34,209 nucleotides of DNA from REEB481 sp964586595 (GCA_964586595.1 CAZPHB010000023.1:1-34209), one strand, 5' to 3'. Positions 7,259 to 16,236 are shown, numbered from the stretch's first letter. A program made the numbers and translations. The notes: a model not told the origin generated them from the letters alone.

Positions 7259-7408
7259 GATTGCCCCGGGAACCGGCCCGGAAATTTATTGGTAAATATC
7301 CGTTTCGCTACATCATCAGCTGCTGTGGTGGTTGTTTTTTATGTGTCGGAAATACCGTTTTGTGTATTGGACCGAGGCAACGCTTCCAAGCTTGTTAGCT
7401 TAGCCATT
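7259..7408. promoter_or_regulatory. Divergent promoter region between the sigma operon and a lipoprotein gene
   Basis: This is the only upstream DNA available to the six-gene sigma operon and to the divergent lipoprotein gene. On the + strand TAGCTTAG (7396-7403) is one base off TAnnTTTG and ends 5 nt before the ATG. A small hairpin AAGCT-TGTT-AGCTT lies around 7389-7402 and overlaps that box. No housekeeping -7 box is visible for the sigma operon, which is consistent with transcription from an ECF-type promoter, although I could not identify that motif. Confidence 0.4.
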
Positions 7409-8119
7409 ATGAGCCGCTATCTGTTTTGGTTCACGGCACTGTTGCTTGCCGTACTCTTCACGCGCCTGTATGCATGTAAGAAAGAACAGGAACAACCCCC
7501 TGAACACTTAACCATTTGGGATCCGGACCGTCAGGGTATTCCAAAATTTGCGCTTTTTTACACCGATGCATCACGGATGGCACGTGTGTCCTTTTTTCGC
7601 TCCTCGGTGGGCCATGATTACAGTGATTTCACAGAAACCTGCCGCAGCATGAAGCACTATGTCCAGCCGCTGGACAGCACCAATTGGTACACCGTGCCCA
7701 TTTGGTCGCCGGTTAAAGGAAAGGTTACCCGTTTTGAACAGGAATGGGCCGGAAGCAAGATTGAAATAGCTGCGGCGGCATATCCTGCTTTTCGCTTCGT
7801 TATTTTCCATTTAAATGCAGCCAGGGCATTCCAGGTGGGCGACTTGCTCAGTGCAGGAGAATATCTGGGAACACATATAGGTGCCCAAACCTATTTAGAT
7901 ATTGCCGTGATTGTCAATGACCCCACACAACAGGGGCGTATGGTTTCATACATCGAAACACTGACCGATCAGTCGTTTGAATCTCTGGTTTCCGGCAAGG
8001 TCGCCACGCGTGAAGACTTCATCATTTCGAAGGCCGCCCGCGAGGCGAATCCCTTGGAATGCAACGGCGATCAGTTTTTACCCGGCGACGTGCTTCCGCA
8101 ATGGAAAGACTTGCGCTGA
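7409..8119 (+). CDS. Lipoprotein with degenerate M23/LytM-like domain
   Basis: 236 aa from the ATG at 7409. The in-frame upstream start at 7247 would add 54 residues before the lipoprotein signal and run into the sigma-factor start, so I reject it. The lipobox is LYAC (Cys23). Residues about 100-200 show the layout of a peptidase M23 (LytM) fold: a SPVKGKV strand turn, a FHLN motif, VGDLLSAGEYLGTH, then a YLDIAV strand. The catalytic HxH and Hx3D zinc ligands of active M23 enzymes are not evident, so it may bind rather than cut peptidoglycan. It diverges from the ECF sigma operon across 150 bp and converges with the synthase gene (19 bp apart). The fold call is moderate and its job is unknown. 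Confidence 0.65.
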   Translation: MSRYLFWFTALLLAVLFTRLYACKKEQEQPPEHLTIWDPDRQGIPKFALFYTDASRMARVSFFRSSVGHDYSDFTETCRSMKHYVQPLDSTNWYTVPIWSPVKGKVTRFEQEWAGSKIEIAAAAYPAFRFVIFHLNAARAFQVGDLLSAGEYLGTHIGAQTYLDIAVIVNDPTQQGRMVSYIETLTDQSFESLVSGKVATREDFIISKAAREANPLECNGDQFLPGDVLPQWKDLR

Positions 8120-8138
8120 ATGCAACTTACGCTGTGCT

Positions 8139-8909
8139 TCAGGCTTCCAGGAAGAAATCAAAGCTGTCGCCACGCAAACCAATGCGCAGGGTTTCCAGCG
8201 CAATCAGCTCATTGGGTGCGATGTTTCCCAGGTTCACATTGGCGCCGTAAAGTTTGATGAACCACACTTGTTGTGCTTTTTGAGGTGCTTCCCAGATGAT
8301 TTGTTCCAAGGGAATTTTGCGGATGATTTCTGCCACAAGTCCGGAGCGCACTTCCCCGGTGCCGCGGAATATGCCTACCGTTCCGCTTTCACGGGCCTCG
8401 GCAATTACCTTCCAGGCGCCCGCCTGGAGCTCGGTTTCCATCTGTTCAATCCATTCGTAGGGGGGAATGATTTTCTCGGCATCCTTCGACCCAACTTCAC
8501 TGAGCACTGTGGCGCGCTTCGCCAGCAGGTTGATGTACCGACATTTTTCGTCATGTGGCATTTCAATGGAACCATCACTCACTTCGGCATGTGTGATGTT
8601 GAAATGGTCCAGGATGCGCAGGTAATCTTCAAACTGTTTCCTGATGATGTATGCTTCGAACAGGGTGCCGCCGAAATAAACAGGCAAACCGGCTTCCTGA
8701 TACAATTTGATTTTCCGTTCCAAGTGTGGGGTTACCACACTGGTTCCGAAACCCAGCTTGATCAGGTCCACATGCGGGAGGTTGTTTTCAATGAAATCTT
8801 CGGCCTCATGCAGGGTGAGGCCTTTATCCATCACCATGGTTAATCCGGAAGTGCGCCGTTTTTCTGTCCTTATGGGTAAGGACTTTAGTTTGAAGATGTC
8901 GTTGTGCAT
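8139..8909 (-). CDS. Phosphosulfolactate synthase family protein (ComA-like)
   Basis: 256 aa, the usual length of the family (PF02679, EC 4.4.1.19), which joins sulfite and phosphoenolpyruvate to make phosphosulfolactate in a TIM barrel. Family features seen are GLTMVMDKG near the N-terminus, DLIKLGFGTS (49-58), YFGGTLFEAY (78-87), AEVSDGSIEMP (108-118), LSEVGSKD (about 136-143) and the IWEAPQKAQQ segment. In methanogens and Bacillus relatives the product leads to coenzyme M or sulfolactate; in Bacteroidota a role in sulfonate chemistry is possible, but sulfonolipids are thought to come from cysteate, so the in vivo role is open. The ATG lies 3 bp after the stop of the upstream TPR gene, so the two are co-transcribed. 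The enzyme is cytoplasmic. Confidence 0.87.
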   Translation of the reverse strand: MHNDIFKLKSLPIRTEKRRTSGLTMVMDKGLTLHEAEDFIENNLPHVDLIKLGFGTSVVTPHLERKIKLYQEAGLPVYFGGTLFEAYIIRKQFEDYLRILDHFNITHAEVSDGSIEMPHDEKCRYINLLAKRATVLSEVGSKDAEKIIPPYEWIEQMETELQAGAWKVIAEARESGTVGIFRGTGEVRSGLVAEIIRKIPLEQIIWEAPQKAQQVWFIKLYGANVNLGNIAPNELIALETLRIGLRGDSFDFFLEA

Positions 8910-8912
8910 TCT

Positions 8913-10349
8913 TTATGATGGAGCATGTCGGGCGATGAGGTCACTGATGCTGCCCACCTGCCTGAGTTCCGGTGCAAATTTAAACATCTCCTCGTGTTCC
9001 ATGTAATTCAATATGAGTGCTGATTGCAGGGAATCAAAAGCGGCCTTCGTGCGCCCGCCGAGGTAATGGATGGCGGCACTCAGATAAAGCAGTCTGGGGT
9101 CTTCGGGGATTTGGATCAGTCCAATGTGGACCACATCCATAGCACCGATGAAATCATGGGCATCGTGGAGCATTTTGGCCCAGGCGCACCATAACTCAGT
9201 GTCTTCCGGAAAAATGGCCGCGAGGCGGGAATATTCCTGATTGCTGCGTTTGGGAAATCCGGCTTCGAACAAACATTCAGCCAGGGAAAGTCCGTAATCT
9301 AAATCTTCTTCGGAAAGGTGAACGGCCCGCGTGAGGCAATGCACGCCCATCATGGCATCGCCACTGAACTGATACGTTAAACCCAGGCCGTACCAAGATT
9401 CGGCATCTTCGGAATTGCTGCGCACCAACTCCGTATAGATGTGCTGTGCTTCTTCCAGCCTGCCGGTTTCGTACAACACCCAGGCATACATGCCCTGAAA
9501 AACATCTTCAGGACTGAAATGCACCCGGAGTTGCTGATAGGTTTCATACGCGCCGGCGTAATCTTCCGCGTCGTATTGCGTTTCAAACTTCCTGCACCAG
9601 GCGCTGTAATCAGCTTCGTGGATCAAGATGGCATAATCGTAGGCCCAAACTGCTTTTTCATTCAGGCCAACATGACGAAATACATTGCCCAGCTGCAACC
9701 AGTAATCACCGGAATACGGTTCACCATCAACATGCCGCTGCGCAACCTTCAGCGCCTTTTCCGTTTCGTCGGTTTCCAGATAATAGGTAACCAGTTCGTC
9801 CAACACCACCGGGGGCAGTATGCTGTCTTTCAAAAGCTCTTCCAGGAAGGGGATGGCCTGTTCACGGTCGCCGTTGCGCAGCAATTCTTCACTGATCCTG
9901 CCCAACATTTCCTGTCTGTTCTCGGCTTGGTTCAAGGCTGTCCCAAATGCAATCAATGCCCGTTTTTTATCCTTGCGTGCAGTAAACAACAAGCCCTCCA
10001 GCAGGTACAACTCCGCTTCTGACGGGTCGAGCATTCTGGCTTGTTCCAAACACACACTTGCGCGCTCTAAGGCGTGGGCTGCAAAATGCAGGCGCGCCGA
10101 TGCAAGCAAAAAATACCCGCAATACGGATAGAAATCGCGGCCCTGCTCACACACTTTCTCCAATTGAATCCGGGCTTCATCGTCAAAGCCCAAAAACGAG
10201 ATGTACCAATCTGCAAGCTCCTCCAGCTCCTCCTGAGAAAAATATACACGTGCACCTCCTTCGAAGTCCTCTTTCAGCTTTTGGAATTCCTGCATCCCTG
10301 CATCTTCCTCACCGTTTCCGAAACCGAAATCTGGTGGCAGATTTTCCAT
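8913..10349 (-). CDS. Tetratricopeptide repeat protein
   Basis: 478 aa with no signal peptide, so probably cytoplasmic. From about residue 60 to 450 it is a chain of helical 34-residue TPR-like units with typical A/G/Y/L positions (examples: YWLQLGNVFRHVGLNEKAVWAYDYA, shown here only in part as LGNVFRHVGLNEKA; SWYGLGLTYQFSGDA; LYLLEGLLFTARKDKKRAL). The N-terminal 30 residues are acidic and glycine-rich. TPR domains mediate protein-protein contacts; the partner is unknown. It is followed at 3 bp by the phosphosulfolactate-synthase-like gene. An exact -7 box TATGTTTG (10357-10364, minus strand) ends 7 nt before its ATG. The start is supported by that box. Confidence 0.85.
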   Translation of the reverse strand: MENLPPDFGFGNGEEDAGMQEFQKLKEDFEGGARVYFSQEELEELADWYISFLGFDDEARIQLEKVCEQGRDFYPYCGYFLLASARLHFAAHALERASVCLEQARMLDPSEAELYLLEGLLFTARKDKKRALIAFGTALNQAENRQEMLGRISEELLRNGDREQAIPFLEELLKDSILPPVVLDELVTYYLETDETEKALKVAQRHVDGEPYSGDYWLQLGNVFRHVGLNEKAVWAYDYAILIHEADYSAWCRKFETQYDAEDYAGAYETYQQLRVHFSPEDVFQGMYAWVLYETGRLEEAQHIYTELVRSNSEDAESWYGLGLTYQFSGDAMMGVHCLTRAVHLSEEDLDYGLSLAECLFEAGFPKRSNQEYSRLAAIFPEDTELWCAWAKMLHDAHDFIGAMDVVHIGLIQIPEDPRLLYLSAAIHYLGGRTKAAFDSLQSALILNYMEHEEMFKFAPELRQVGSISDLIARHAPS

Positions 10350-10356
10350 GTACTTT

Positions 10357-10364
10357 CAAACATA
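10357..10364 (-). promoter_or_regulatory. Bacteroidota -7 box (TATGTTTG) of the TPR operon
   Basis: Exact match to TAnnTTTG on the minus strand, separated by only 7 nt from the ATG at 10349. If transcription starts 5-8 nt downstream of the box, the mRNA is leaderless or almost so. No clear -33 TTTG is visible at normal spacing. Confidence 0.5.
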
Positions 10365-10415
10365 AAGGTCGAACATAAAACTTGTATTCTTCTTAGGTAA
10401 ACACTTATTCACAAT

Positions 10416-10423
10416 TTATTTTG
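10416..10423 (+). promoter_or_regulatory. -7-like box (TTATTTTG) of the M1 peptidase gene
   Basis: One mismatch to TAnnTTTG, ending 7 nt before the ATG at 10431. It faces the box at 10357-10364 in the same 81-bp divergent intergenic region, with the same 7-nt spacing. Confidence 0.4.
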
Positions 10424-10430
10424 CACAGCG

Positions 10431-13412
10431 ATGAAACCTTTGATCTTTTGCGCCTTTGCTGGTTTAATCCCCATTTCGGGTTATACACAGGCCGGCAATT
10501 CCCTGATACAGTCTTCCTGGCAACAACGTGTGGACCACAACATCTCCGTTGCGCTGGATGATTCCCTGCATCTGCTGCGCGGAACTGAAACAGTTTCCTA
10601 CCACCACAACGCCCCACAGCCATTAGAAGAAATTTGGTTTCATGTGTATGGAAATGCCTACGAAAGCAGCCGCAGCGCACTGGGACAACAGCAAATCCGC
10701 AACTCAAACAACAAATTCTTTTATGCTGCGGAAGATGAGCGTGGCGGCTACCAGGCGCTTTCTTTCTCGGTGGGTGGAATCAAGCTCCCCTGGGAATATC
10801 ATCCCGAACACCGCGACATCGTAAAAGTGATGCTGCCCCAAACCCTTGCCACCGGACAAAAGTTAGACATCCAGGTTGAGTTCACCCTGAACATTCCCGG
10901 TCAATTTTCGCGTTTCGGCCACGACGGCAAGAGCTACCAAATCACCCAATGGTTTCCTAAACCCGCGGTGCTTGATGTGAACGGCTGGAATACTTTTCCC
11001 TACCTTGACCAGGGTGAATTTTACTATGAATACGGTCGCTATGAGGTGCGCATCACCCTGCCCGCGTCCTATATCGTCGCCGCCACCGGCGTGCTTCAGG
11101 ACAGTGCCCTCCGCAACCAAATGCTGGCGCTGGCCGACGGAAAGCCCTGGACCGATATTGAAGGAACCAATACCTGGCACTTCATTCAGGACAGCATCCA
11201 TGATTTTGCCTGGTTTTGCGATACTCGTTTCCAGGCAATACGCTCCGTGTGCACGCTGCTTTCCGGTAAGAAGGTAGAAACCTGGGCGCTCACGGCCAAC
11301 AGAAGGCCGGGCAGCCAAAGCCTGGAAGATTTGCGCGAGGCACTAACGTATTACTCGCGCCGTGTGGGGGATTATCCTTATCAGGTTTGTACCGTGGTAG
11401 AAACCGCTTTGAAGAGCGGCGGCGGAATGGAATATCCCATGATCACCAATGTGCAGTCGCTCACCCGCGATGTCATCGTGCATGAGGTTGGGCACAACTG
11501 GTTTCAGGGTATGTTGGGTTCGCAGGAACGGAATTACCCGTGGATGGACGAAGGCATCAACAGTTACTACGAACATCTTTGTGTGCGCTATTATCATCCG
11601 TCCAAAAAAAGCAGTACGGCAAACCTGTTTGACCTTACTTCCGGAAGCAATCAACCTTTGTTGCTCAGTTTGCTGAATACCGGCAACTACCTGCCGCCGG
11701 GCCTTCCTGCCGAAGCATACGGAAACCTTTCCTATGCATCGATCATTTACGGCCACAGTCAGGCTTTGCTGAAACATCTGGAGGAATATTTGGGTCGAAA
11801 GATGTTCGACTCCTGCATGAAAACCTATTTCCGTTCCTGGGCATGGAAACATCCGCTGCCCGGGAATATGCGCAGCGTTTTTGAACAAGTTAGCGGTAAA
11901 AACCTGGGATGGTGGTTCGAATCGCTCATGAACAACAGCAGCAGCAACGATTACGCCATCTGCAAAGTACAGCGGCGCCACAGCGATTCTTCCACCACGG
12001 TAACCGTGCGGAACCGCAAAGGTTTCAGCAGCCCGTTCCAAATTGCCACCATGAACGACGGTGCGGTGGTTCAGGCGGTTTGGAAGGATGGTTTCACCGG
12101 CAAACAAAGCTTCAGCATTCCCGGTACGGGCGACCAGGTGCGTATTGATCCATACGGAAATACCTCCGAGTTGCGCCGCTACAACGATTTGTCGCGCACC
12201 ACCGGACTGTTCCGAAAGGTGGAACTTCCCTCGCTGAACCTGTTTTATGGCCGCTACAATCCGCAGCGCCCCAAGCTGTTCATCGCACCCGTGCCGCTGG
12301 CCTGGAACCATTACGATGGGTACATGCCCGGAATTGCCATCTACAACAGCTCTTTTCCGGTGAAACGAAATGCCTTCCTCTTTGCCCCGCTGTACAGCGT
12401 GAACAGCAAAACCATCACCGGCTATGCCTGGCTGAAGAAACGCATGCCCGTCAACAACAAGCTTGTTAACTTGGTAGAGTTGGGCATCAAAGGTTCCAGG
12501 TTCAGTTACGCCCCCGGTGTTTCTGCCAATGCCATCAACCAGTACCGCCGCATAAATCCTTATCTGGAGGTTGGACTCAATGGTTCTTCCCAAATCAGAC
12601 AGCACAAACGCAGCATCGTGCTGGAAGGTACCAGAATTTTCAGTGAACGCACCCGCTACGCAATCATTGACAGCAACAACGTGTTTGATTTCACGTTCCC
12701 GGCATATACCCGCGCCCGCTACCTTATGGCGAGCTACCGTTTCCAAAACCTGGTCAGCCTGAATCCGGTGTTCGGGTTTGTGAACATGGAATACGGCCAC
12801 AGCGACCGCGCTGGCGATGCCTACCTCAAATCTTCGGCATACTACCTGCGCACCATTCCCTTCCGCAAAAAAGGAAAATCCTTTGTTTTTGCCCTGTTCG
12901 GTGGCACGCTGCTGTATGAAGAAAACATGCTGAACACCTCGCCAGAACACTTGTTGAATCTGTTCGGAAATCCAGGCAGCCGTGATTATATGTTCCGTCA
13001 AACCATGACCCGCCGCAATGAGCCCCTGCGCAACAGCTTCAACATGCAGCTTCCGGATGTTGGCGGGCTGCGCACCACAGCGATGCCAACGCTATCCAAC
13101 AGCTTTGTGCTGGGCGTGAATACGGAAACTACACTTCCCGGACCAATCCCTCTTTCCGTGTACCTCGATGCCGGCGTGAACGGCCGCACCGACAACAGCA
13201 TGCAGGGTTATTTTGTGGGTGGTCTGTGCTACAGCGTGCGTGTGTTTGGTCAGGATGTGTTTTCGCTGAACTTCCCGCTGATCCAATCGGCGGCGCTGCA
13301 ACAATATTATACAGACAATGGATTGAACGGCTATGGATACCGCGTTTCCTGTAAATGGAACCTGAACCTGTTTCAACCTTCAGGCATCATCCAAAAAGGG
13401 TTGGGGTTGTAA
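10431..13412 (+). CDS. M1-family metallopeptidase with long beta-rich C-terminal domain
   Basis: 993 aa with signal peptide residues 1-20. An N-terminal beta-sandwich (about 25-215) precedes a gluzincin domain with GGGMEYP (330-336, the exopeptidase substrate motif) and zinc site HEVGHN (351-356), with the third ligand E374 exactly 18 residues after the second histidine. These are the diagnostic M1 aminopeptidase motifs; the enzyme needs zinc and removes N-terminal residues. The last 400 or so residues (about 590-993) lack the usual helical ERAP-like domain. They are strand-rich with alternating aromatic residues (for example LFIAPVPLAW, FVFALFGGTLLYEE, NMEYGHSDRAGDAY) and look like an outer-membrane barrel or barrel-like module. 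It is therefore likely an envelope peptidase for nutrient peptides. Start supported by the -7-like box 7 nt upstream. Confidence 0.9.
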   Translation: MKPLIFCAFAGLIPISGYTQAGNSLIQSSWQQRVDHNISVALDDSLHLLRGTETVSYHHNAPQPLEEIWFHVYGNAYESSRSALGQQQIRNSNNKFFYAAEDERGGYQALSFSVGGIKLPWEYHPEHRDIVKVMLPQTLATGQKLDIQVEFTLNIPGQFSRFGHDGKSYQITQWFPKPAVLDVNGWNTFPYLDQGEFYYEYGRYEVRITLPASYIVAATGVLQDSALRNQMLALADGKPWTDIEGTNTWHFIQDSIHDFAWFCDTRFQAIRSVCTLLSGKKVETWALTANRRPGSQSLEDLREALTYYSRRVGDYPYQVCTVVETALKSGGGMEYPMITNVQSLTRDVIVHEVGHNWFQGMLGSQERNYPWMDEGINSYYEHLCVRYYHPSKKSSTANLFDLTSGSNQPLLLSLLNTGNYLPPGLPAEAYGNLSYASIIYGHSQALLKHLEEYLGRKMFDSCMKTYFRSWAWKHPLPGNMRSVFEQVSGKNLGWWFESLMNNSSSNDYAICKVQRRHSDSSTTVTVRNRKGFSSPFQIATMNDGAVVQAVWKDGFTGKQSFSIPGTGDQVRIDPYGNTSELRRYNDLSRTTGLFRKVELPSLNLFYGRYNPQRPKLFIAPVPLAWNHYDGYMPGIAIYNSSFPVKRNAFLFAPLYSVNSKTITGYAWLKKRMPVNNKLVNLVELGIKGSRFSYAPGVSANAINQYRRINPYLEVGLNGSSQIRQHKRSIVLEGTRIFSERTRYAIIDSNNVFDFTFPAYTRARYLMASYRFQNLVSLNPVFGFVNMEYGHSDRAGDAYLKSSAYYLRTIPFRKKGKSFVFALFGGTLLYEENMLNTSPEHLLNLFGNPGSRDYMFRQTMTRRNEPLRNSFNMQLPDVGGLRTTAMPTLSNSFVLGVNTETTLPGPIPLSVYLDAGVNGRTDNSMQGYFVGGLCYSVRVFGQDVFSLNFPLIQSAALQQYYTDNGLNGYGYRVSCKWNLNLFQPSGIIQKGLGL

Positions 13413-13420
13413 GGCGCTGT

Positions 13421-15010
13421 CTATTGCGGCAACAGGTTGCGGAACTTCCGGTGGAACGGCAACACGATTAGGAACAAGAGGCTGAGCATGCCGGCAGCCA
13501 AGCCAATCAAATCGCCGTAACGCACAAACACGGTTTTTTCGCTGCGCAATGTTACGGATGCACGAAGGCTTCCAGCCTTCCACCAGCCCAAAGATGCAGT
13601 GATTTCGCCCACCGGGTCAACCACTGCGCTGATGCCCGTGTTGGCGCTGCGGATCAGCCAACGGCGGTTTTCTATGGCACGAACCCTGCCGTATGCCAGG
13701 TGTTGTTTGTGCCCGGAAGTGTTGTGCCACCAGCCGTCGTTGGTAGCCACTGCCAGCAATTCCGCGCCGCCACGCGTGTAGCCTGAACACCAGTCGCTGA
13801 ATACCGATTCATAGCAAATGCCCAATCCTACGCTCAACGCATGATTGCCCAATACCCGAATACTGTCGTCGTAACCCAGGCTGCCTGAGGTTCCGCCCAG
13901 GTCAATGGTAAGCGATTCCAGAAACCCGAAATACTCCTTGTAGGGCATGCGCTCCACGCCCGGAACCAACTTGTTCTTGTGCATGATGCCAATGTTCCTG
14001 CTGCTGTCCAACCAAATGCCCGCGTTGAAGTAATCTACCCAAAAATCAGGACTTGAGGTTGCCCTGGCTGTATGGGTTGGCGGCTTCATCCCCTGATACA
14101 AACGTCGGGTGAACGCTCCTGTCACGATGGTCAACTGCGGGTGTTTCTGCAGGAAACGGCGGCAAAGACGTATTTCTGCATCCAGTTCCAACGCATCTTC
14201 ATCCAACGGCCCAACCAAGGCTGTTTCGGGCAACAGCAGCAGTTTTGTGCTTGGCGTCAGGGATTTTTCCGCGCTGTCCAGCATTTCCTGGAGCAAATCC
14301 ACAGGATCTGTACTGAACTTTTCACCATAGGGGTCGAAGTTGGGTTGTAAAACCACCACTTCAATGTTTCTGGTGCCTGACCTCGTTTTGTCGCGTTCGT
14401 TTTGCAAGAGCAACAAGGAACACAAACCCGGAACCAGCAACATCAGGGAAGGAACCAACCATCGGCGCAGGGTTGTTTTTTCTGCGGAAGTGAGCGCCTG
14501 AAAAACCATCAGGTTCACCAGCCAGATCCACAAGGTTCCCCCCGAAACTCCGGTGATTTCGTACCACTGAATCCATGTGGTGGCATACGCCAGTCCGTGT
14601 CCCAGATGCAACCACGGAAAGGCCAGCTGCCAATGCGCATGCAGGTATTCAAAACCAAGCCAGTACACCGGCAAGGCAATCATGGCCATACTTTTTCCCA
14701 TAAAACGGCGCGTCATCCGGAACGACATCCACACAAAACTCATCAAGAGCGTATTCACCATAAACATGGCGATGCATCCGCCGGGACTGGCATACCAAAC
14801 CCACCAGGTACACAGCACATTCCACAGCAGCATGGAAACAAACACCACCCCGAAAAAGCGGATGTGTTTGCCTTGTGTTTGTTCCTCGGCAAGCAACAGC
14901 GGTACAAAAGCCACAAACAACGTGACGGGTACGGGCGATGGTGGCCAGCCCAGGAAAAGCAGGAGGCCGCTGAGCAGGCCCAACAGGTACGGGTTATTCA
15001 GTGTCTTCAT
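13421..15010 (-). CDS. lnt: Apolipoprotein N-acyltransferase
   Basis: 529 aa, normal length. Six to seven hydrophobic helices fill residues 8-205, then a periplasmic nitrilase-fold domain (about 215-490), then a C-terminal helix (about 500-518). The catalytic triad residues are visible: E262 in LLPETAL, K345 in MHKNKLVPGVE, and C399 in GLGICYE; E353 matches the second conserved glutamate. The enzyme adds the third acyl chain to the N-terminal cysteine of lipoproteins in the inner membrane, which fits the lipoproteins coded nearby. The start overlaps the rsmI 3' end by 17 bp, and the gene converges with the M1 peptidase gene with 8 bp between stops. No terminator is seen there. Confidence 0.95.
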   Translation of the reverse strand: MKTLNNPYLLGLLSGLLLFLGWPPSPVPVTLFVAFVPLLLAEEQTQGKHIRFFGVVFVSMLLWNVLCTWWVWYASPGGCIAMFMVNTLLMSFVWMSFRMTRRFMGKSMAMIALPVYWLGFEYLHAHWQLAFPWLHLGHGLAYATTWIQWYEITGVSGGTLWIWLVNLMVFQALTSAEKTTLRRWLVPSLMLLVPGLCSLLLLQNERDKTRSGTRNIEVVVLQPNFDPYGEKFSTDPVDLLQEMLDSAEKSLTPSTKLLLLPETALVGPLDEDALELDAEIRLCRRFLQKHPQLTIVTGAFTRRLYQGMKPPTHTARATSSPDFWVDYFNAGIWLDSSRNIGIMHKNKLVPGVERMPYKEYFGFLESLTIDLGGTSGSLGYDDSIRVLGNHALSVGLGICYESVFSDWCSGYTRGGAELLAVATNDGWWHNTSGHKQHLAYGRVRAIENRRWLIRSANTGISAVVDPVGEITASLGWWKAGSLRASVTLRSEKTVFVRYGDLIGLAAGMLSLLFLIVLPFHRKFRNLLPQ

Positions 15011-15701
15011 CAGAAACGGCTATGCCGGAAGGTCCAACCACAACCACAAACTCGCCTCGAGGTTCATGTTTGCGGAAGTGCAACGACAACTCCTGTGCGC
15101 TTCCCTTCACTTGCTCCTCGAACTTTTTTGTCAACTCACGCGAAACAGAAACCGGCCTTTCCGGCGCCTGCGCTTGCAGTTCGTTGAGCAGCTTCAAGAG
15201 CCGGTACGGACTTTCGTACAAAACAAGTGTATAGCCCGAATCCAAAAGCTGTGTGAGGTTTTTTTGTCTTCCTTTTTTCTGGGGAAGAAATCCTCCAAAC
15301 AGGAAGTTGCTCAGGGGAAATCCGCTTTGTACCAAGGCGGGAACGAAGGCTGTGGCACCGGGCAAACACTCAAGTCTGATGCCTTGCTCGCGACAGGCGC
15401 GTGCCAGTAAAAAACCGGGGTCGGAAATCCCGGGTGTTCCGGCATCGGTGACCATGGCAAAGGATGTTCCTGCCTGCAGGCGCTGCATCACGGAGCCCAG
15501 TTTTCCGTGTTCGTTGTGTTGGTGAAAAGATTCCAACGGGGTTTCAACCCCGTAGTGTTGGAGGAGTTTTCCGCTGGTTCTGGTATCTTCGGCAAGCACC
15601 ACATCTACCGCCATCAACACGGCAACAGCACGAAAGGTGATGTCGCCAAGATTTCCGATCGGCGTTGGTACAAGATAAAGGGTTCCCTGGGTTGCACTCA
15701 T
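14994..15701 (-). CDS. rsmI: 16S rRNA (cytidine(1402)-2'-O)-methyltransferase
   Basis: 235 aa from the ATG at 15701. The N-terminal LYLVPTPIGNLGDITFRA, VLAEDTRTSGKLL, and VTDAGTPGISDPG (SAM-binding tetrapyrrole methylase fold) are diagnostic of RsmI, as is LYESPYRL near residue 165. The enzyme 2'-O-methylates C1402 in the ribosomal decoding centre. A longer in-frame start at 15992 would overlap the upstream gene fully, while 15701 gives an ATGA overlap (15698-15701) with it. It sits between a membrane protein gene and lnt and overlaps both, so it is part of a three-gene operon. Confidence 0.94.
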   Translation of the reverse strand: MSATQGTLYLVPTPIGNLGDITFRAVAVLMAVDVVLAEDTRTSGKLLQHYGVETPLESFHQHNEHGKLGSVMQRLQAGTSFAMVTDAGTPGISDPGFLLARACREQGIRLECLPGATAFVPALVQSGFPLSNFLFGGFLPQKKGRQKNLTQLLDSGYTLVLYESPYRLLKLLNELQAQAPERPVSVSRELTKKFEEQVKGSAQELSLHFRKHEPRGEFVVVVGPSGIAVSDEDTE

Positions 15702-16159
15702 GGTTTCGCGGCACCTAAAATACCGGTTATGTCGATATTGAGAAATGATTTCAAACCAAAAACCAAAACGCCCCAGCTGAGGATGGCCACAAACATCACA
15801 CGCACAATCCTCCACTTGTGGTGTTCCATGGTCAGCGCCAGAATGCATCCCACGGGAATGCTGAGCAACACGGGCGTAAGGAAGGCAATGCCCCACAATC
15901 CGCCGGAGGTTCGGATGCGCACCATTCGTCTGCTTGCTTTGGTAAATACACGGCGATTCTTTCTGCGCGCCAGCCACTGTTCCAACAACCATTCACCCCC
16001 GTACACATAGGCAAAAACACCCAACATGGCTCCAGAACAGGTGATGGCTAAACCCAGCCAGGGATTCAGACCTTGAGTTAAAAACACACTGGCAACTCCG
16101 AACATGAATTTGAACGGGCTCCAGAGAAACGCGATGAAGGCTCCGATCCAAACTGGCAT
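15698..16159 (-). CDS. Putative small multidrug export family membrane protein (PF06695-like)
   Basis: 153 aa with four hydrophobic helices (about 3-24, 30-55, 85-107 and 120-140) and a basic loop (ARRKNRRVFTKASRR) between helices 2 and 3. Features such as WSPFKFMFG, GLAITCSGAMLG and GIAFLTPVLLSIPVG fit the small multidrug export / DedA-like COG2426 family. Transport of drugs is not shown for most members. I chose the ATG at 16159 (MPVWIG) over a TTG 9 nt upstream. A -7-like box CAATTTTG lies 6 nt before it. It overlaps rsmI by 4 bp. Confidence 0.75.
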   Translation of the reverse strand: MPVWIGAFIAFLWSPFKFMFGVASVFLTQGLNPWLGLAITCSGAMLGVFAYVYGGEWLLEQWLARRKNRRVFTKASRRMVRIRTSGGLWGIAFLTPVLLSIPVGCILALTMEHHKWRIVRVMFVAILSWGVLVFGLKSFLNIDITGILGAAKP

Positions 16160-16165
16160 TGTGTT

Positions 16166-16173
16166 CAAAATTG
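16166..16173 (-). promoter_or_regulatory. -7-like box (CAATTTTG) of the membrane protein-rsmI-lnt operon
   Basis: One mismatch to TAnnTTTG, minus strand, 6 nt before the ATG at 16159. The short spacing repeats the near-leaderless arrangement seen for other genes here. Confidence 0.4.
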
Positions 16174-16236
16174 CAGCCGCTGCGCGGGAATATCAAATGA
16201 AGCTGATAAAATACAGCAGCGTTCCGCCGGAATGTG

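Noticed and set aside
11343..13001. 552-aa antisense frame inside the M1 peptidase gene
   Set aside because: The + strand carries full M1 motifs over the same bases. Long antisense frames are expected from GC-rich third positions, and the product has no recognisable domain.
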